DNA of 64,000 nucleotides from positions 124,001 to 188,000 of the forward strand of contig NZ_PQGA01000003.1 in NCBI RefSeq assembly GCF_002917095.1, read 5' to 3'. The position numbers and the translations under genes were made by a program. The notes beneath the pieces are model-generated. The model was given only the letters and a program-made list of their open reading frames with translations. It was not told the DNA's origin and did not search any database. Shown here in pieces: positions 28,557 to 38,337 of the stretch. How positions within the stretch are numbered: the first letter of the stretch is position 1; every line of letters starts with the position of its first letter. This DNA comes from Paraburkholderia eburnea. Lineage in GTDB: Bacteria > Pseudomonadota > Gammaproteobacteria > Burkholderiales > Burkholderiaceae.

Positions 28557-31500
28557 GCGAACGCGAAGACCCGCAACACGCAGCCGACGACCCATCCGAC
28601 CACGGCCCCGGCGCCGACCACGACGAAGGCCGCTTCAATCTGTCCGCCTGGGCGCTGCGCCACCGCACGCTAGTGACCTTTCTGATCGCGCTGGCGACGA
28701 TCTTCGGCGCGTTGTCGTACACGCGTCTTTCGCAGTCCGAAGATCCGCCCTTCACGTTCCGCGTGATGGTGATCCAGACCTTCTGGCCAGGCGCGAGCGC
28801 GCGCCAGGTCGAGGACGAAGTCACGAGCCGCATCGGCCGCAAGCTCCAGGAAACGCCTTATATCGACTTCCTGCGCAGCTACTCGCGGCCCGGCGAGTCG
28901 TTGGTGTTCTTCACCATGAAGGATTCCGCGCCGGTTTCCGAGGTGCGCGAAACCTGGTATCAGGTGCGCAAGAAAGTCGGCGATATTGCGCCGATGCTGC
29001 CGCAAGGCGTGCAAGGACCGTTCTTCAACGACGAGTTCGGCGATGTCTACACCAACATCTACGCGCTCGAAGGCGATGGTTTTTCGCCCGCGCAACTGCA
29101 CGATTACGCCGACAATCTGCGCGAAGAACTGCTGCGCGTGAAGGACGTCGGCAAGGTCGATTACTTCGGCGATCCGAATCAGCGCGTCTATGTGGAAATC
29201 GCCAACGCGCAACTCACGCGTCTGGGCATCTCGCCCACGCAGATCGGCCAGGCGATCGGCGCGCAGAACAGCGTCGCGGCATCCGGCACCCTCACCACGC
29301 CCGACGACCGCGTGTTCGTGCGCCCGAGCGGCCAGTTCACCGATCTCAAGGCGCTCGCCGATACGCTCATCAGCGTGAATGGCCGCAGCTTCCGGCTGGG
29401 CGACATCGCCACGATCCGGCGCGGCTACGACGACCCGCTCGCCACGCAGATGCGCTTCCAGGGCAAAGCCGTGCTCGGCATCGGCATCACCATGCAGCCA
29501 GGCGGCGATGTGATCCGCCTGGGTAAGGCGCTCGACGCGCGCGTCGGCGAGTTGCGCCGCGAACTGCCCGCGGGCCTCAAGCTCGTCGAAGTGTCGAGCA
29601 TGCCGGACGCGGTCTCGCATTCGGTGGACGACTTCGTCGAAGCGGTGGCCGAAGCCGTCGGTATCGTGCTGGTCGTGAGCCTCGTGTCGCTGGGCGTGCG
29701 CACGGGCATGGTGGTCGTCATCACGATTCCGATCGTGCTCGCCGTCACCTCGCTCGTGATGTACCTGTTCGACATCGGCCTGCACAAGGTCTCGCTCGGC
29801 ACGCTCGTGCTTGCGCTCGGGCTGCTGGTGGACGACGCCATCATCTCCGTCGAGATGATGGCCGTGAAGCTCGCGCAGGGCTGGAACCGCACGCGCGCCG
29901 CCGCGTATGCCTATACGAGCACCGCGTTTCCGATGCTCACCGGCACCCTCGTCACGGTGTCCGGCTTCCTGCCGATCGTGCTCGCGAAATCGAGCACGGG
30001 CGAATACACGCGCTCGATCTTCCAGGTGTCGGCGATCGCGCTGGTCGCGTCGTGGTTCGCGGCGGTCGTGCTGATTCCGCTGCTCGGCTATCGCCTCCTG
30101 CCCGAACGCAAAGCCGATCCGAACGCCACGAACGGCGCGCATCACGAAGAGGACATCTACGACACGCGCTTCTACCATCGTCTGCGCGGCTGGGTAGGCT
30201 GGTGCATCGAGCGGCATATCGTCGTGCTCGCGCTCACCATCGTGCTGTTCGTCGTGGCGCTCGCGGGCTTCACGCTGATTCCGCAGCAGTTCTTTCCGAG
30301 TTCGGACCGGCCGGAGCTGCTGGTGGACGTGCGCCTGCCCGAAGGCGCGTCGTTCGATGCCACGCTGCGCCAGACGAAACAGCTCGAAGCAGCGCTCAAA
30401 GGCCGCCCTGAAATCGATCATTCGATCGACTTTGTCGGCACGGGCGCGCCGCGCTTCTATCTGCCGCTCGACCAGCAGTTGCAGCAGCCGAATTTCGCGC
30501 AGTTCGTCATCACGGCGAAGTCGGTCAAGGATCGCGAAAAGCTCGCCGACTGGCTGGAAACGAAGTTGCGCAATGACTTCCCGGCGATCCGCACACGCCT
30601 CTCGCGGCTGGAAAACGGCCCGCCCGTGGGCTATCCCGTGCAGTTCCGCGTGAGCGGCGACGACATCGCCACCGTGCGCAGCATCGCCGAGCGCGTGGCC
30701 GCGCAGATGCGCGCCGACCCGCGCACCACGAACGTCGGCTTCGACTGGGACGAGCCGGCCGAGCGTTCGCTGCACTTCGCGATCGACCAGCAGAAAGCGC
30801 GTGCGCTCAATATCTCGTCGCAGGACGTCGCCAATTTCCTGCAGATGACCTACTCCGGCTACACGGTCACGCAGTACCGCGAGCGCGACAAGCTCATCAG
30901 TGTCGATCTGCGCGCGCCCGCCAACGAGCGCGTCGATCCCGCCCATATGCTCGCGCTGGCGATGCCCACGCCCAACGGTCCGGTGCCGCTGGGCGCCATC
31001 GGCCACCTCGAAAACACGCTCGAATACGGCGTGATCTGGTCGCGCGACCGGCAGCCGACCATCACCGTGCAGGCGGACGTGCGGCGCGGCGCGCAAGGCA
31101 TCGACGTGACGCATGCGCTGCAAAAAACGCTCGCGTCGATGCAGGGCACGCTGCCGACCGGTTATCGCATCGAGGTGGGCGGCTCGGTCGAGGAAAGCGC
31201 CAAAGGCCAGGCGTCGATCTTCGCGCAGTTGCCGGTGCTCATGATCGCTGTGCTGACGCTCCTGATGATCCAGTTGCAAAGCCTCTCGCGCGTGATGATG
31301 GTCGTGCTCACCGCGCCGCTGGGGCTGATCGGCGTGGCCGTCGCGCTCCTGCTTTTTCACGAGCCGTTCGGCTTCGTGGCGATGCTCGGCGTGATTGCGA
31401 TGTTCGGCATCATCATGCGCAATTCGGTGATTCTGGTGGATCAGATCGAGAGCGATATCCGCGCCGGACACAAGCGTTTCGACGCGATCGTGGGCGCGAC

Positions 31501-31729
31501 CGTGCGGCGCTTCCGGCCCATCATGCTGACGGCCGCCGCCGCCGTGCTCGCGCTGATTCCGCTGGTGCGCTCGAACTTTTTCGGGCCGATGGCGACGGCG
31601 CTGATGGGCGGCATCACGAGCGCAACCGTCCTCACGCTGTTCTTCCTGCCCGCGCTCTATGCGGCGGCGTTCCGCGTGCGCGCGAGCGAGAGCGACGCCG
31701 CGCGTCCCAATGGCCAGAACGCATCATGA
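28553..31729 (+). CDS. RND multidrug efflux pump, MexK-like
   Basis: Inner-membrane proton-driven exporter of 1058 aa with the twelve-helix duplicated RND fold. Visible landmarks are the first helix after residue 40 (LVTFLIALATIFGALSYTRL), the SQSEDPPFTFRVMVIQTFWP segment seen in MexK-type pumps, the proton-relay Asp pair in GLLVDDAIISVEMM of TM4, and the TM10-12 region (IAMFGIIMRNSVILVDQIES). It is the middle gene of an operon with overlapping start and stop codons on both sides. Substrates cannot be told; MexJK exports biocides and some antibiotics. Confidence 0.95.
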   Translation: MSEREDPQHAADDPSDHGPGADHDEGRFNLSAWALRHRTLVTFLIALATIFGALSYTRLSQSEDPPFTFRVMVIQTFWPGASARQVEDEVTSRIGRKLQETPYIDFLRSYSRPGESLVFFTMKDSAPVSEVRETWYQVRKKVGDIAPMLPQGVQGPFFNDEFGDVYTNIYALEGDGFSPAQLHDYADNLREELLRVKDVGKVDYFGDPNQRVYVEIANAQLTRLGISPTQIGQAIGAQNSVAASGTLTTPDDRVFVRPSGQFTDLKALADTLISVNGRSFRLGDIATIRRGYDDPLATQMRFQGKAVLGIGITMQPGGDVIRLGKALDARVGELRRELPAGLKLVEVSSMPDAVSHSVDDFVEAVAEAVGIVLVVSLVSLGVRTGMVVVITIPIVLAVTSLVMYLFDIGLHKVSLGTLVLALGLLVDDAIISVEMMAVKLAQGWNRTRAAAYAYTSTAFPMLTGTLVTVSGFLPIVLAKSSTGEYTRSIFQVSAIALVASWFAAVVLIPLLGYRLLPERKADPNATNGAHHEEDIYDTRFYHRLRGWVGWCIERHIVVLALTIVLFVVALAGFTLIPQQFFPSSDRPELLVDVRLPEGASFDATLRQTKQLEAALKGRPEIDHSIDFVGTGAPRFYLPLDQQLQQPNFAQFVITAKSVKDREKLADWLETKLRNDFPAIRTRLSRLENGPPVGYPVQFRVSGDDIATVRSIAERVAAQMRADPRTTNVGFDWDEPAERSLHFAIDQQKARALNISSQDVANFLQMTYSGYTVTQYRERDKLISVDLRAPANERVDPAHMLALAMPTPNGPVPLGAIGHLENTLEYGVIWSRDRQPTITVQADVRRGAQGIDVTHALQKTLASMQGTLPTGYRIEVGGSVEESAKGQASIFAQLPVLMIAVLTLLMIQLQSLSRVMMVVLTAPLGLIGVAVALLLFHEPFGFVAMLGVIAMFGIIMRNSVILVDQIESDIRAGHKRFDAIVGATVRRFRPIMLTAAAAVLALIPLVRSNFFGPMATALMGGITSATVLTLFFLPALYAAAFRVRASESDAARPNGQNAS

Positions 31730-33231
31730 AACGATCCGCGCCGATGAAGACCTTTGCCTTGCAACGCCCGCTGCTGAGTGCGGCGGCGCTTGTCGTGTTA
31801 CTGGCAAGCGGCTGCGCCTTCGGCCCCGATGGCGCGCCGCCCGTGACGCCCAATCCCGCGCATTACGGCGTAGCGGCGCAGCCCACGCAGACTGTCGCCG
31901 CACAAGGCGTCGCGCAGCAGTTCGCGGTGGGCGCGCAGCCGGTGCCGCAATGGTGGACGCAGTTCGATTCGCCGGCGCTCGATGCGCTGGTCGAGGAAGG
32001 TCTCGCCAACAGTCCGAACCTTGCCGCCGCCGATCACAGCCTGCAAGCCGCGCGCGAGCAGTTGCGCGGCCAGATCGGCAGCTCGTTGTTGCCGACCGTC
32101 GATGCGATCGGCACCGCGCAGCGCCAGCGCGCGCCCGGCATCCCGCAGCTGGGCGTCGATAAGCTCGAATACAACCTGTTTGCGGGCCTCGTCGAGGTGC
32201 GCTATTCGTTCGACATCTTCGGCGCTTCGCGGCTGAACAATGCCGCCCTCGCCTCGCGTGTGAATTTGCAGGCGTTCCAGTTCGAGGCGGCGCGCCGCGC
32301 GCTGGCGGCCAATATCGTCGCGAGTGTGTTGGGCATCGCCACGCTGCACGCGCAGATCGACACGACGCAACGGCTCGTCGACATCGCCAATGCGCAAGCC
32401 GACGATCTGCAAAAGCGCTATGCGCTGGGCGCGGTTTCGCATACGGACCTGCTCAACGCGCAGCAAAGCGCGGCGGCGCTCGCCGCCAATCTGCCGGGGC
32501 TGCAGCAGCAGGCGGCGGCCATGCGCCATGCGCTGGCCGTGCTGCTGGGCCGCTCGCCCGACCAGGCGCCGTCCGATCTCGATCTCGCGAGCTTTCATCT
32601 GCCGCAGCAGGTGCCTGTTGTGGTGCCGTCGGATCTGCTGAAAACGCGCCCCGATATCGAGGCCGCGGGCGCGGCGCTGATTGCCGCCTCCGCGGAGGTG
32701 GGCGCGGCCACGGCGCAGATGTACCCGAGCATCACGCTTTCGGCGGGGCTGGGTCAGGGCGGATTTAGCTGGCCGGTGGCGACTTCGGGCGTGGGCGCGC
32801 TGTGGGCCATCGGCGCGTCGCTCACGCAGCCGATCTTTCACGGTGGCGCGCTGCTCGCGCAGCGGCGGGCCGCCGTGCAGTCGTATGACGCGGCCAATGC
32901 GTCGTACCGACAAACCGTGCTTGCGGCCTTCCAGGATGTGGCCGACCGGCTCGCGGCGCTGGAGCACGACGCACAGGCGCTCGATGCGGCCGGCACCTCG
33001 GCGCAGACCGCGCAAGGCGTTTACGACGATACCAACGCGCGATACAAGCTGGGCGCGGTGCCGTACTACGCGGTGCGCCAGAGCGAGCAGCAATGGCGCA
33101 ATGCGAGCCTCGACGCGATCCGCTATCGCGGCGCACGACTGTCGGATACGGCCGCGCTGTTCCAGGCAATGGGCACCCCGCCGGGCGCCGGCAGCACCAA
33201 CGCTGCCAGCACGAACACTTCGGCACCTTGA
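31726..33231 (+). CDS. Outer-membrane efflux lipoprotein, NodT family
   Basis: Outer-membrane channel subunit of 501 aa. The signal peptide ends in lipobox LASGC (about residue 29). The two OEP repeats follow, with RYSFDIFGASRLNNAALASR, KTRPDIEAAGAALIAASAEV and SLTQPIFHGGALLAQRRAAV typical of NodT/OprM-type proteins. The ATG overlaps the pump stop by 4 bp, so adaptor, pump and channel form one operon. A hairpin without a T-tract follows at 33274-33307. Confidence 0.94.
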   Translation: MKRSAPMKTFALQRPLLSAAALVVLLASGCAFGPDGAPPVTPNPAHYGVAAQPTQTVAAQGVAQQFAVGAQPVPQWWTQFDSPALDALVEEGLANSPNLAAADHSLQAAREQLRGQIGSSLLPTVDAIGTAQRQRAPGIPQLGVDKLEYNLFAGLVEVRYSFDIFGASRLNNAALASRVNLQAFQFEAARRALAANIVASVLGIATLHAQIDTTQRLVDIANAQADDLQKRYALGAVSHTDLLNAQQSAAALAANLPGLQQQAAAMRHALAVLLGRSPDQAPSDLDLASFHLPQQVPVVVPSDLLKTRPDIEAAGAALIAASAEVGAATAQMYPSITLSAGLGQGGFSWPVATSGVGALWAIGASLTQPIFHGGALLAQRRAAVQSYDAANASYRQTVLAAFQDVADRLAALEHDAQALDAAGTSAQTAQGVYDDTNARYKLGAVPYYAVRQSEQQWRNASLDAIRYRGARLSDTAALFQAMGTPPGAGSTNAASTNTSAP

Positions 33232-33273
33232 AGGCGTGTCGCCGTGCACATGCAAGGTGTGCGCGTTCATTCC

Positions 33274-33307
33274 CGAGGCGGCCAGAATCAGAAAAAAGGC
33301 CGCCTCG
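33274..33307 (+). terminator. Stem-loop after the efflux operon
   Basis: Perfect 10-bp stem CGAGGCGGCC / GGCCGCCTCG with a 14-nt A-rich loop, 42 bp after the operon stop. The lack of a T-tract makes it an uncertain terminator. Confidence 0.45.
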
Positions 33308-33523
33308 CACGCTCTCCACTTAATCTGAATCTCGTCTTTCCCACGCATATTTCACGATTTTCCGACGGAAAGATCTCAGATTAATTTTTAAGACTTTACT
33401 GATACACTCGATCGCAAATCGAGGGTAAGGCAATCTAATTAATTCGGATTCCTTTATATAACTCGATCATTTTTATCGAGAGAGAGCGCAATAATCAACC
33501 TCGGCAATGCCGACCCGTCGATC
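33308..33523. other. AT-rich intergenic region with promoter-like sequence
   Basis: Distinctly AT-rich for this genome (around 33355-33480). It contains a small hairpin CTCGAT-CATTTTT-ATCGAG at about 33463-33481 and several TATA-like stretches (TTTATATAACT). It probably holds the promoter of the following small-protein gene. No coding frame was seen. Confidence 0.45.
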
Positions 33524-33946
33524 ATGGCAATCGTGCTAAAAAGCGGCCTCTGCGCCGCACTGCTGCTTATGGCCAGCGCCGCGGCGCATGCGGACTTCGA
33601 CTGCTCCGGTTCGCACGGCGGCTTTCGCATACAGACCTCAGACAGTTGGGTCGGCACGGACAAGCTGGAGCACTTCGGTGTCTCGGCGCCGTTCGGCGCG
33701 CTCGGCGGGTGGTTGATGCGCGACACCGATCATCCGGTGATTTACGGCGGCCTGCTAGGCACCGTGCCGGGTCTGATAAAGGAAACCATCGACGGCACCT
33801 GCCGCACCGATGGTTTCTCGTACAAGGATCTGTTCGCCGATGCGCTGGGCGCGTTCACCGGCGCATGGCTCGCACATTGGGCGCTCACCTATTCGAGCAG
33901 CGTGCACGGCAAAACCGTCGGAGTCCGATACGACAATACTTTCTGA
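33524..33946 (+). CDS. YfiM/DUF2279-like periplasmic protein
   Basis: Protein of 140 aa with a signal peptide (SGLCAALLLMASAAAHADFD, cleavage near residue 23). The mature part has WVGTDKLEHFGVSAPFGALG and SYKDLFADALGAFTGAWLAH, a pattern like the YfiM/DUF2279 group, in which a conserved DKxxH and a DxxADxxG recur around hydrophobic stretches. The function of that group is unknown. There is no strong ribosome site, and the gene stands alone after the efflux operon. Confidence 0.7.
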   Translation: MAIVLKSGLCAALLLMASAAAHADFDCSGSHGGFRIQTSDSWVGTDKLEHFGVSAPFGALGGWLMRDTDHPVIYGGLLGTVPGLIKETIDGTCRTDGFSYKDLFADALGAFTGAWLAHWALTYSSSVHGKTVGVRYDNTF

Positions 33947-34019
33947 TGCGAACTGCCTCATCGCCGCTTCGCACTGACAAGCGCTTTCGGATCAGATAGT
34001 TAGCTTCGCTCTCCCAAGG

Positions 34020-34113
34020 TTACCCACAGGGCTGCCAACAAAATCTGTTGATAAGCCTGGCGCTTGCGCAGGGCTTCGTTGTCCACAGTTTTTGTGGACC
34101 TGCCTGTGGAAAA
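34020..34113. promoter_or_regulatory. Cluster of DnaA-box-like sequences with a hairpin
   Basis: TTACCCACA (34020-34028), TTGTCCACA (34079-34087) and, on the other strand, TTTTCCACA (34105-34113, an exact match to TTWTNCACA). GTCCACA/TGTGGAC also forms a 7-bp hairpin at 34081-34099. The cluster lies between a small-protein gene and the end of mrcA. Confidence 0.35.
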
Positions 34114-34162
34114 GCCCTGGGCAACCTACCCAAGTACTTGTCGCAAAAGGAAATCGGCGCCG

Positions 34163-34202
34163 CAAAACAAAACACGGCACACCGTTGCCGGTGCGCCGTG
34201 TT
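34163..34202 (-). terminator. Rho-independent terminator of mrcA
   Basis: Reading the minus strand, a 14-bp stem (one mismatch) AACACGGCGCACCG / CGGTGTGCCGTGTT with a 4-nt loop is followed by a TTGTTTTG tract, 55 bp after the mrcA stop. Confidence 0.88.
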
Positions 34203-34256
34203 CAGGTTATTCGTTTACCGCAATCGTCCGGGCTGCCAGGCAGCCCGAACCATCCG

Positions 34257-36767
34257 TCAAGGCTTGTTCGTTTCGAACAGATCCATGATCTGCTGTTTCT
34301 CGCTCGACGTCACGCTGGGCGGCGTCATCCCGCCCGGCCCCATGGTGCCGGTCGCGCCGCTGGCGTCGCTCGCCGCACCCGCCGGCACGCCCGAGTCCAT
34401 GCCGATCGCCGAAACGAAGCCCGCACCCGGCGTCGCATCCGAGTAGTAAAGCTCGCCGCCGATCGTCGTGATGCCGGCCGGCATGGGCGGCTCTTCCTGC
34501 GGGATGCTGCGCAGCGCCTTGCCCATATACTCCACCCAGATGGGCAGCGCGAGCTGCGCGCCGAACTCGCGGCTACCGAGGCTCTTCGGCTGGTCGTAGC
34601 CCATCCACGCCACCGCGACCAGATTGCGCTGATAGCCCGCGAACCAGCCGTCGTGCGCATCGTTGGTCGTGCCGGTCTTGCCCTGCAGGTCGTCACGGTG
34701 CAGCACGTTGGTGCCCGCACCCGTACCCGCCGTCGCCACCGAATGCAGCAGGCTGTTCATGATGTAGGCGTTGCGCGGCGTCAGCGTCTGCGGCGCATTC
34801 TGGCCCGCGACCAGCGGCTGTGCGCGCGAAACCGGCTGACCGTGCGCGTCGTCCACTTCAGCAATCAGATACGGATTGATGCGATAGCCGCCGTTGGCGA
34901 ACACGCTGTACGCGCCAGCCGACTGCAGCGGCGTGACGAGGCCCGCGCCCAGCGCCATCGGCAGGTACGGCGGCGTCTTGTCCGCGTCGAAGCCGAAGCG
35001 TTGCGTCACGTAGTCCTGTGCGTACTTCGTGCCGATGTACGACAGGATGCGGATCGACACGAGGTTCTTCGACTTCTGCAGCGCGAGGCGCATCGGCATC
35101 GGACCATCGGGCTGGTCGTCGTCCTTCGGCTCCCAGGCGTCGCCGCCTGGCGTGCTGGGCGGGAAGTACAGCGGCGCGTCGTTGATGATGGTCGCCGGTC
35201 CCAGGCCCTTTTCGAGCGAAGCCGAATAGATGAACGGCTTGAAGCTCGAACCGGGCTGGCGCCACGCCTGGGTCACGTGGTTGAACTTGTTCTTGTTGAA
35301 GTCGAAGCCGCCGATCAGCGCGCGGATCGCGCCGTCCTGCGGCGTGAGCGACACCAGCGCGCCTTCGACCTGCGGCAACTGCGTGATCAGCCAGTTGCTC
35401 TTGTCGTCGGCGATCAGGCGCACGATCGAACCCGGGCGGATCTTCAGCGCAGCCGAGGCGCGCGTCGACAGACCCGCCGCCGCGAAGCGCAGGCCCTCGC
35501 CCGTGATGTTGACCGAGGTGCCGTCGAGCAGTTGCGCCGTGACCGACTTCGGACCCGCTTCCGTGACCACGGCCGACACGAGATCGCCGTTGTCGGGGTG
35601 ATCGGTAAGCGCATCGTCGATCGCCTGATCGCGGTCGTCGCCCGCGGGCGGCAGTTGCACGAAGCCTTCCGGACCGCGATAGCCGTGACGGCGCTCGTAG
35701 TCCATCACGCCCTTGCGCACGGCGGCGTAGGCCGCGTTCTGGTCGGCCGAATCGATGGTCGTCATGACCGTCAGGCCGCGCGTATAGGTTTCGTCCTTGT
35801 ACTGCGCGTACATCATCTGACGCACCATTTCCGCGACGTACTCCGCGTGCACGCTGTACTCGGTGCCGGCGGTGCGCGTGCGCAGCGGCTCCTTCACGGC
35901 ATCGTCGTACTGCGCCTGGGTGATGTAGCCCAGATCGAGCATGCGCTTGAGGATGTATTGCTGACGGATCTTCGCGCGCTTCGGATTGACGATCGGGTTA
36001 TACGCCGACGGCGCCTTGGGCAGGCCCGCGAGCATCGCCGCTTCGGCGAGCGTGATGTCCTTGAGGTCCTTGCCGAAGTACACCCGCGCCGCCGCCGAGA
36101 AACCATAGGCGCGCTGCCCCAGATAGATCTGGTTCATGTACAGCTCGAGGATCTGGTCCTTCGTGAGCGCGCGCTCGATCTTGTAGGCGAGCAGCATTTC
36201 GTAGATCTTGCGCGTATAGGTCTTCTCGCTCGAAAGGAAGAAGTTACGCGCGACCTGCATCGTGATCGTGCTCGCGCCCTGCGACGCGCCGCCGTGCATC
36301 AGGTCGGCCACGCCCGCCCGCAGGATGCCGACGAAGTCCACGCCGCCGTGCTCGTAGAAGCGGTAGTCCTCGATGGCGAGGACGGCCTTCTTCTGCACGT
36401 CGGGGATGTCCTGGAAGCGCACGAGCTGGCGACGCTCGTCGCCGAACTCGCCGATCATCACGTGATCGGCGGTATAGATGCGCAGCGGCACCTTCGGCTG
36501 ATAGTTGGTGAGCGCGTCGAGCGAGGGCAACTGCGGCCCCATGACGACGAGCGCATAGCCGACGATCAGCGCACCCACCACGCAGAGCGTGGCAATCAGG
36601 CCGGCGAACCAGATCGCGATCGACGCGCCGATGGAACGCCTGCGCGGGCGCTCGCCGCGCGAACCTGGGCGTGAATCGTCGTTACGCTGCTGGCGTGCGT
36701 TGTTGAAGGAAGGTTCCCGATCGTCGTTCGGGTATTGCGGTGAAGGCGGTCGTTTGATGATAGGCAT
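34257..36767 (-). CDS. mrcA: Penicillin-binding protein 1A, bifunctional
   Basis: Class A peptidoglycan synthase of 836 aa. After a disordered basic N-terminus and one membrane helix (about residues 45-75), the transglycosylase domain shows the catalytic Glu motif (AVLAIEDYRFYEHGGVDFVG), GASTITMQVARNFFL and YMNQIYLGQRAYGFSAAARV. The transpeptidase domain has SxxK in PGSSFKPF (Ser near residue 505) and KTGTTNDAHDGWF. It polymerises glycan chains and cross-links them in the periplasm. The C-terminus is Gly/Ala-rich and ends in a short helix. It is a single gene with its own terminator. Confidence 0.96.
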   Translation of the reverse strand: MPIIKRPPSPQYPNDDREPSFNNARQQRNDDSRPGSRGERPRRRSIGASIAIWFAGLIATLCVVGALIVGYALVVMGPQLPSLDALTNYQPKVPLRIYTADHVMIGEFGDERRQLVRFQDIPDVQKKAVLAIEDYRFYEHGGVDFVGILRAGVADLMHGGASQGASTITMQVARNFFLSSEKTYTRKIYEMLLAYKIERALTKDQILELYMNQIYLGQRAYGFSAAARVYFGKDLKDITLAEAAMLAGLPKAPSAYNPIVNPKRAKIRQQYILKRMLDLGYITQAQYDDAVKEPLRTRTAGTEYSVHAEYVAEMVRQMMYAQYKDETYTRGLTVMTTIDSADQNAAYAAVRKGVMDYERRHGYRGPEGFVQLPPAGDDRDQAIDDALTDHPDNGDLVSAVVTEAGPKSVTAQLLDGTSVNITGEGLRFAAAGLSTRASAALKIRPGSIVRLIADDKSNWLITQLPQVEGALVSLTPQDGAIRALIGGFDFNKNKFNHVTQAWRQPGSSFKPFIYSASLEKGLGPATIINDAPLYFPPSTPGGDAWEPKDDDQPDGPMPMRLALQKSKNLVSIRILSYIGTKYAQDYVTQRFGFDADKTPPYLPMALGAGLVTPLQSAGAYSVFANGGYRINPYLIAEVDDAHGQPVSRAQPLVAGQNAPQTLTPRNAYIMNSLLHSVATAGTGAGTNVLHRDDLQGKTGTTNDAHDGWFAGYQRNLVAVAWMGYDQPKSLGSREFGAQLALPIWVEYMGKALRSIPQEEPPMPAGITTIGGELYYSDATPGAGFVSAIGMDSGVPAGAASDASGATGTMGPGGMTPPSVTSSEKQQIMDLFETNKP

Positions 36768-37414
36768 GACTGGAATGATTGGCGCGTCTGGTACTGCGCC
36801 CCGGCTGCGCGCATCGAAGCGCGCATAGATCTGATCATGGCGTCATGGCGCCAATGCGGCGTGGACGGCATCGCACCCCGAGTGCGGTGCCGCGGCGCGA
36901 CCGGCAACGCCCCCGTCCGGTCACGCGGCGCGTGGGTAAGACGCGCCGTCGCGTGGTCACTCTTTCAGCAACCTTTCGAGCAAAGCCCTTAAAAGCGGCA
37001 TCCGCGCGAAATGTAACAGCGCATTCTAAATAAATCGCGCGCCGACGGTCGCGCTTTTTTTGTAAGAGTTTCCTGGATTCGGCCTTGGGGGCGTCGACGA
37101 TCCGGTTTCATGACGGCACCTTGCGCGATCTAAGGCGTTCTGCGGAGAAAATATCGAGCCGGCTCCCGACTCGATTCCGTAATGCGCGGTCATTATGCTT
37201 ATGCACGATACATTGTTGCTTGAGCCGTCCGGTCTGCACGCGCATCTTTGCGTTGCGCGGCGCGCGTCTCGTCTTATGATGGATAGGTTGCCGCACCCCC
37301 TGCTCGCCTCGCCTGCTTCGCGTTGCCGGGGAGCGGGCGCCAGGTGCGTTTCGTAGCCAGATTCGACGCCGATTTCAAAGCCGCTTTCAAAACCGATTGC
37401 CCGGCAAGCCGATC
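36768..37414. other. Intergenic region, divergent promoters, no gene seen
   Basis: About 650 bp between mrcA (leftward) and a ribbon-helix-helix gene (rightward). Short open frames exist but lack family similarity or ribosome sites. An AT-rich patch near 37010-37070 (CTAAATAAATCG, GCTTTTTTTG) may contain promoter or terminator elements; nothing definite was recognised. Confidence 0.45.
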
Positions 37415-37981
37415 ATGAACAAGCCCAGCGAACGCATCGTCGTCTTCGTCACGCCCGCCCAGAAGCGTGCGATTTCCGCCACGGCCGACGAACTCGGCAT
37501 CAGCGTCAGCGAGCTGATGCGCCGCGCCGTGATCGCCTTCAGCGCGACGAGCGATCAGGTGAAGGCCGCAAGCATCGTCGACCGGCTGAACGCGCGGCGC
37601 GAACCCGATGCGCTCGCCCAGGTGCTACGCAAGGCGGCAAAACCGCTGCGCGCCGGGCGCGGTGGCGTGCGCCCGGTCGCTCAAGCGCAGGAGGACGCCG
37701 CCGGCGAAGCCCATCGCGTAACGTCCGCCGATGAGCCGCAAGAAGAGCCCGCACTCGATCAAGCCGAGCGTGAAATGGCGCAGACGGTCGCGCGCCTGGC
37801 TGCTGAAGCGGCGCAACCGCAAACTGATGCGCGGAATTCACATTCTGATAGTCCGCCTATGCGCGAAGGCGCTCCCCTGCCGCCGCTCAGCAATGCGCCG
37901 TTCGCGCGCACGCAGCGCCTGCACGGCGACGAAGATGCATCGGACGGCGATCCCGCGCCCGATGGCGGAAAATTCGCCTGA
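37415..37981 (+). CDS. Ribbon-helix-helix-like protein with disordered tail
   Basis: Protein of 188 aa. The first 50 residues (ERIVVFVTPAQKRAISATAD, ELGISVSELMRRAVIAFSAT) look like a CopG/Arc-type ribbon-helix-helix: a short strand followed by two helices. A basic linker (RKAAKPLRAGRGGVRP) and a long acidic, Pro-rich, probably disordered tail follow. It may bind DNA as a dimer and resembles stand-alone antitoxin-like folds, but no toxin gene lies next to it. The ATG at 37415 was preferred to a TTG at 37397. Confidence 0.65.
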   Translation: MNKPSERIVVFVTPAQKRAISATADELGISVSELMRRAVIAFSATSDQVKAASIVDRLNARREPDALAQVLRKAAKPLRAGRGGVRPVAQAQEDAAGEAHRVTSADEPQEEPALDQAEREMAQTVARLAAEAAQPQTDARNSHSDSPPMREGAPLPPLSNAPFARTQRLHGDEDASDGDPAPDGGKFA

Positions 37982-38337
37982 CGCCGGACCTATGGGTACC
38001 TTATACGTACCTTTAAGTCCCTTTTAAGAGACCCCTGGTGTAATATCCGCGAGCATTGCGGGCAGCCCGGACGGTCGATACGCTGACGTAAGGTTTGTCC
38101 GCACGGGCATTGCGGGCGACGCAATCGCGCGCTGCAAGAGATTTTGGGTCACGCGCCACCTGATCTCTATTGCAATTACCCGAAGCGCCCCGATTTTCGC
38201 GCTGCATGCGCAGCCCGCACAAAGCGGCGTAAGCTGAATGCTGAACGTGAAAGCGAATCGCACTCGGCAAGCGCAGCGCGGCATGTACGCACGCACTGAG
38301 GCCCCAGGGGCCGATTTCATTACACCGGAGGAATTCC
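37982..38337. other. Intergenic region upstream of pspA
   Basis: About 355 bp with no convincing coding frame. The pspA ribosome site GGAGGAATTCC lies at its right end. A sigma-54 promoter, usual for enterobacterial pspA, was looked for and not seen. Confidence 0.45.

Noticed and set aside
28670..31471. Very long open frame (933 aa) on the strand opposite the RND pump
   Set aside because: His/Arg/Ala-rich shadow of the pump gene; long antisense frames are normal in high-GC DNA. The same holds for the long frames opposite the ClC gene and mrcA.
34020..34113. Replication origin
   Set aside because: No dnaA, parAB, repA or AT-rich unwinding region is near; only box-like sequences are present.
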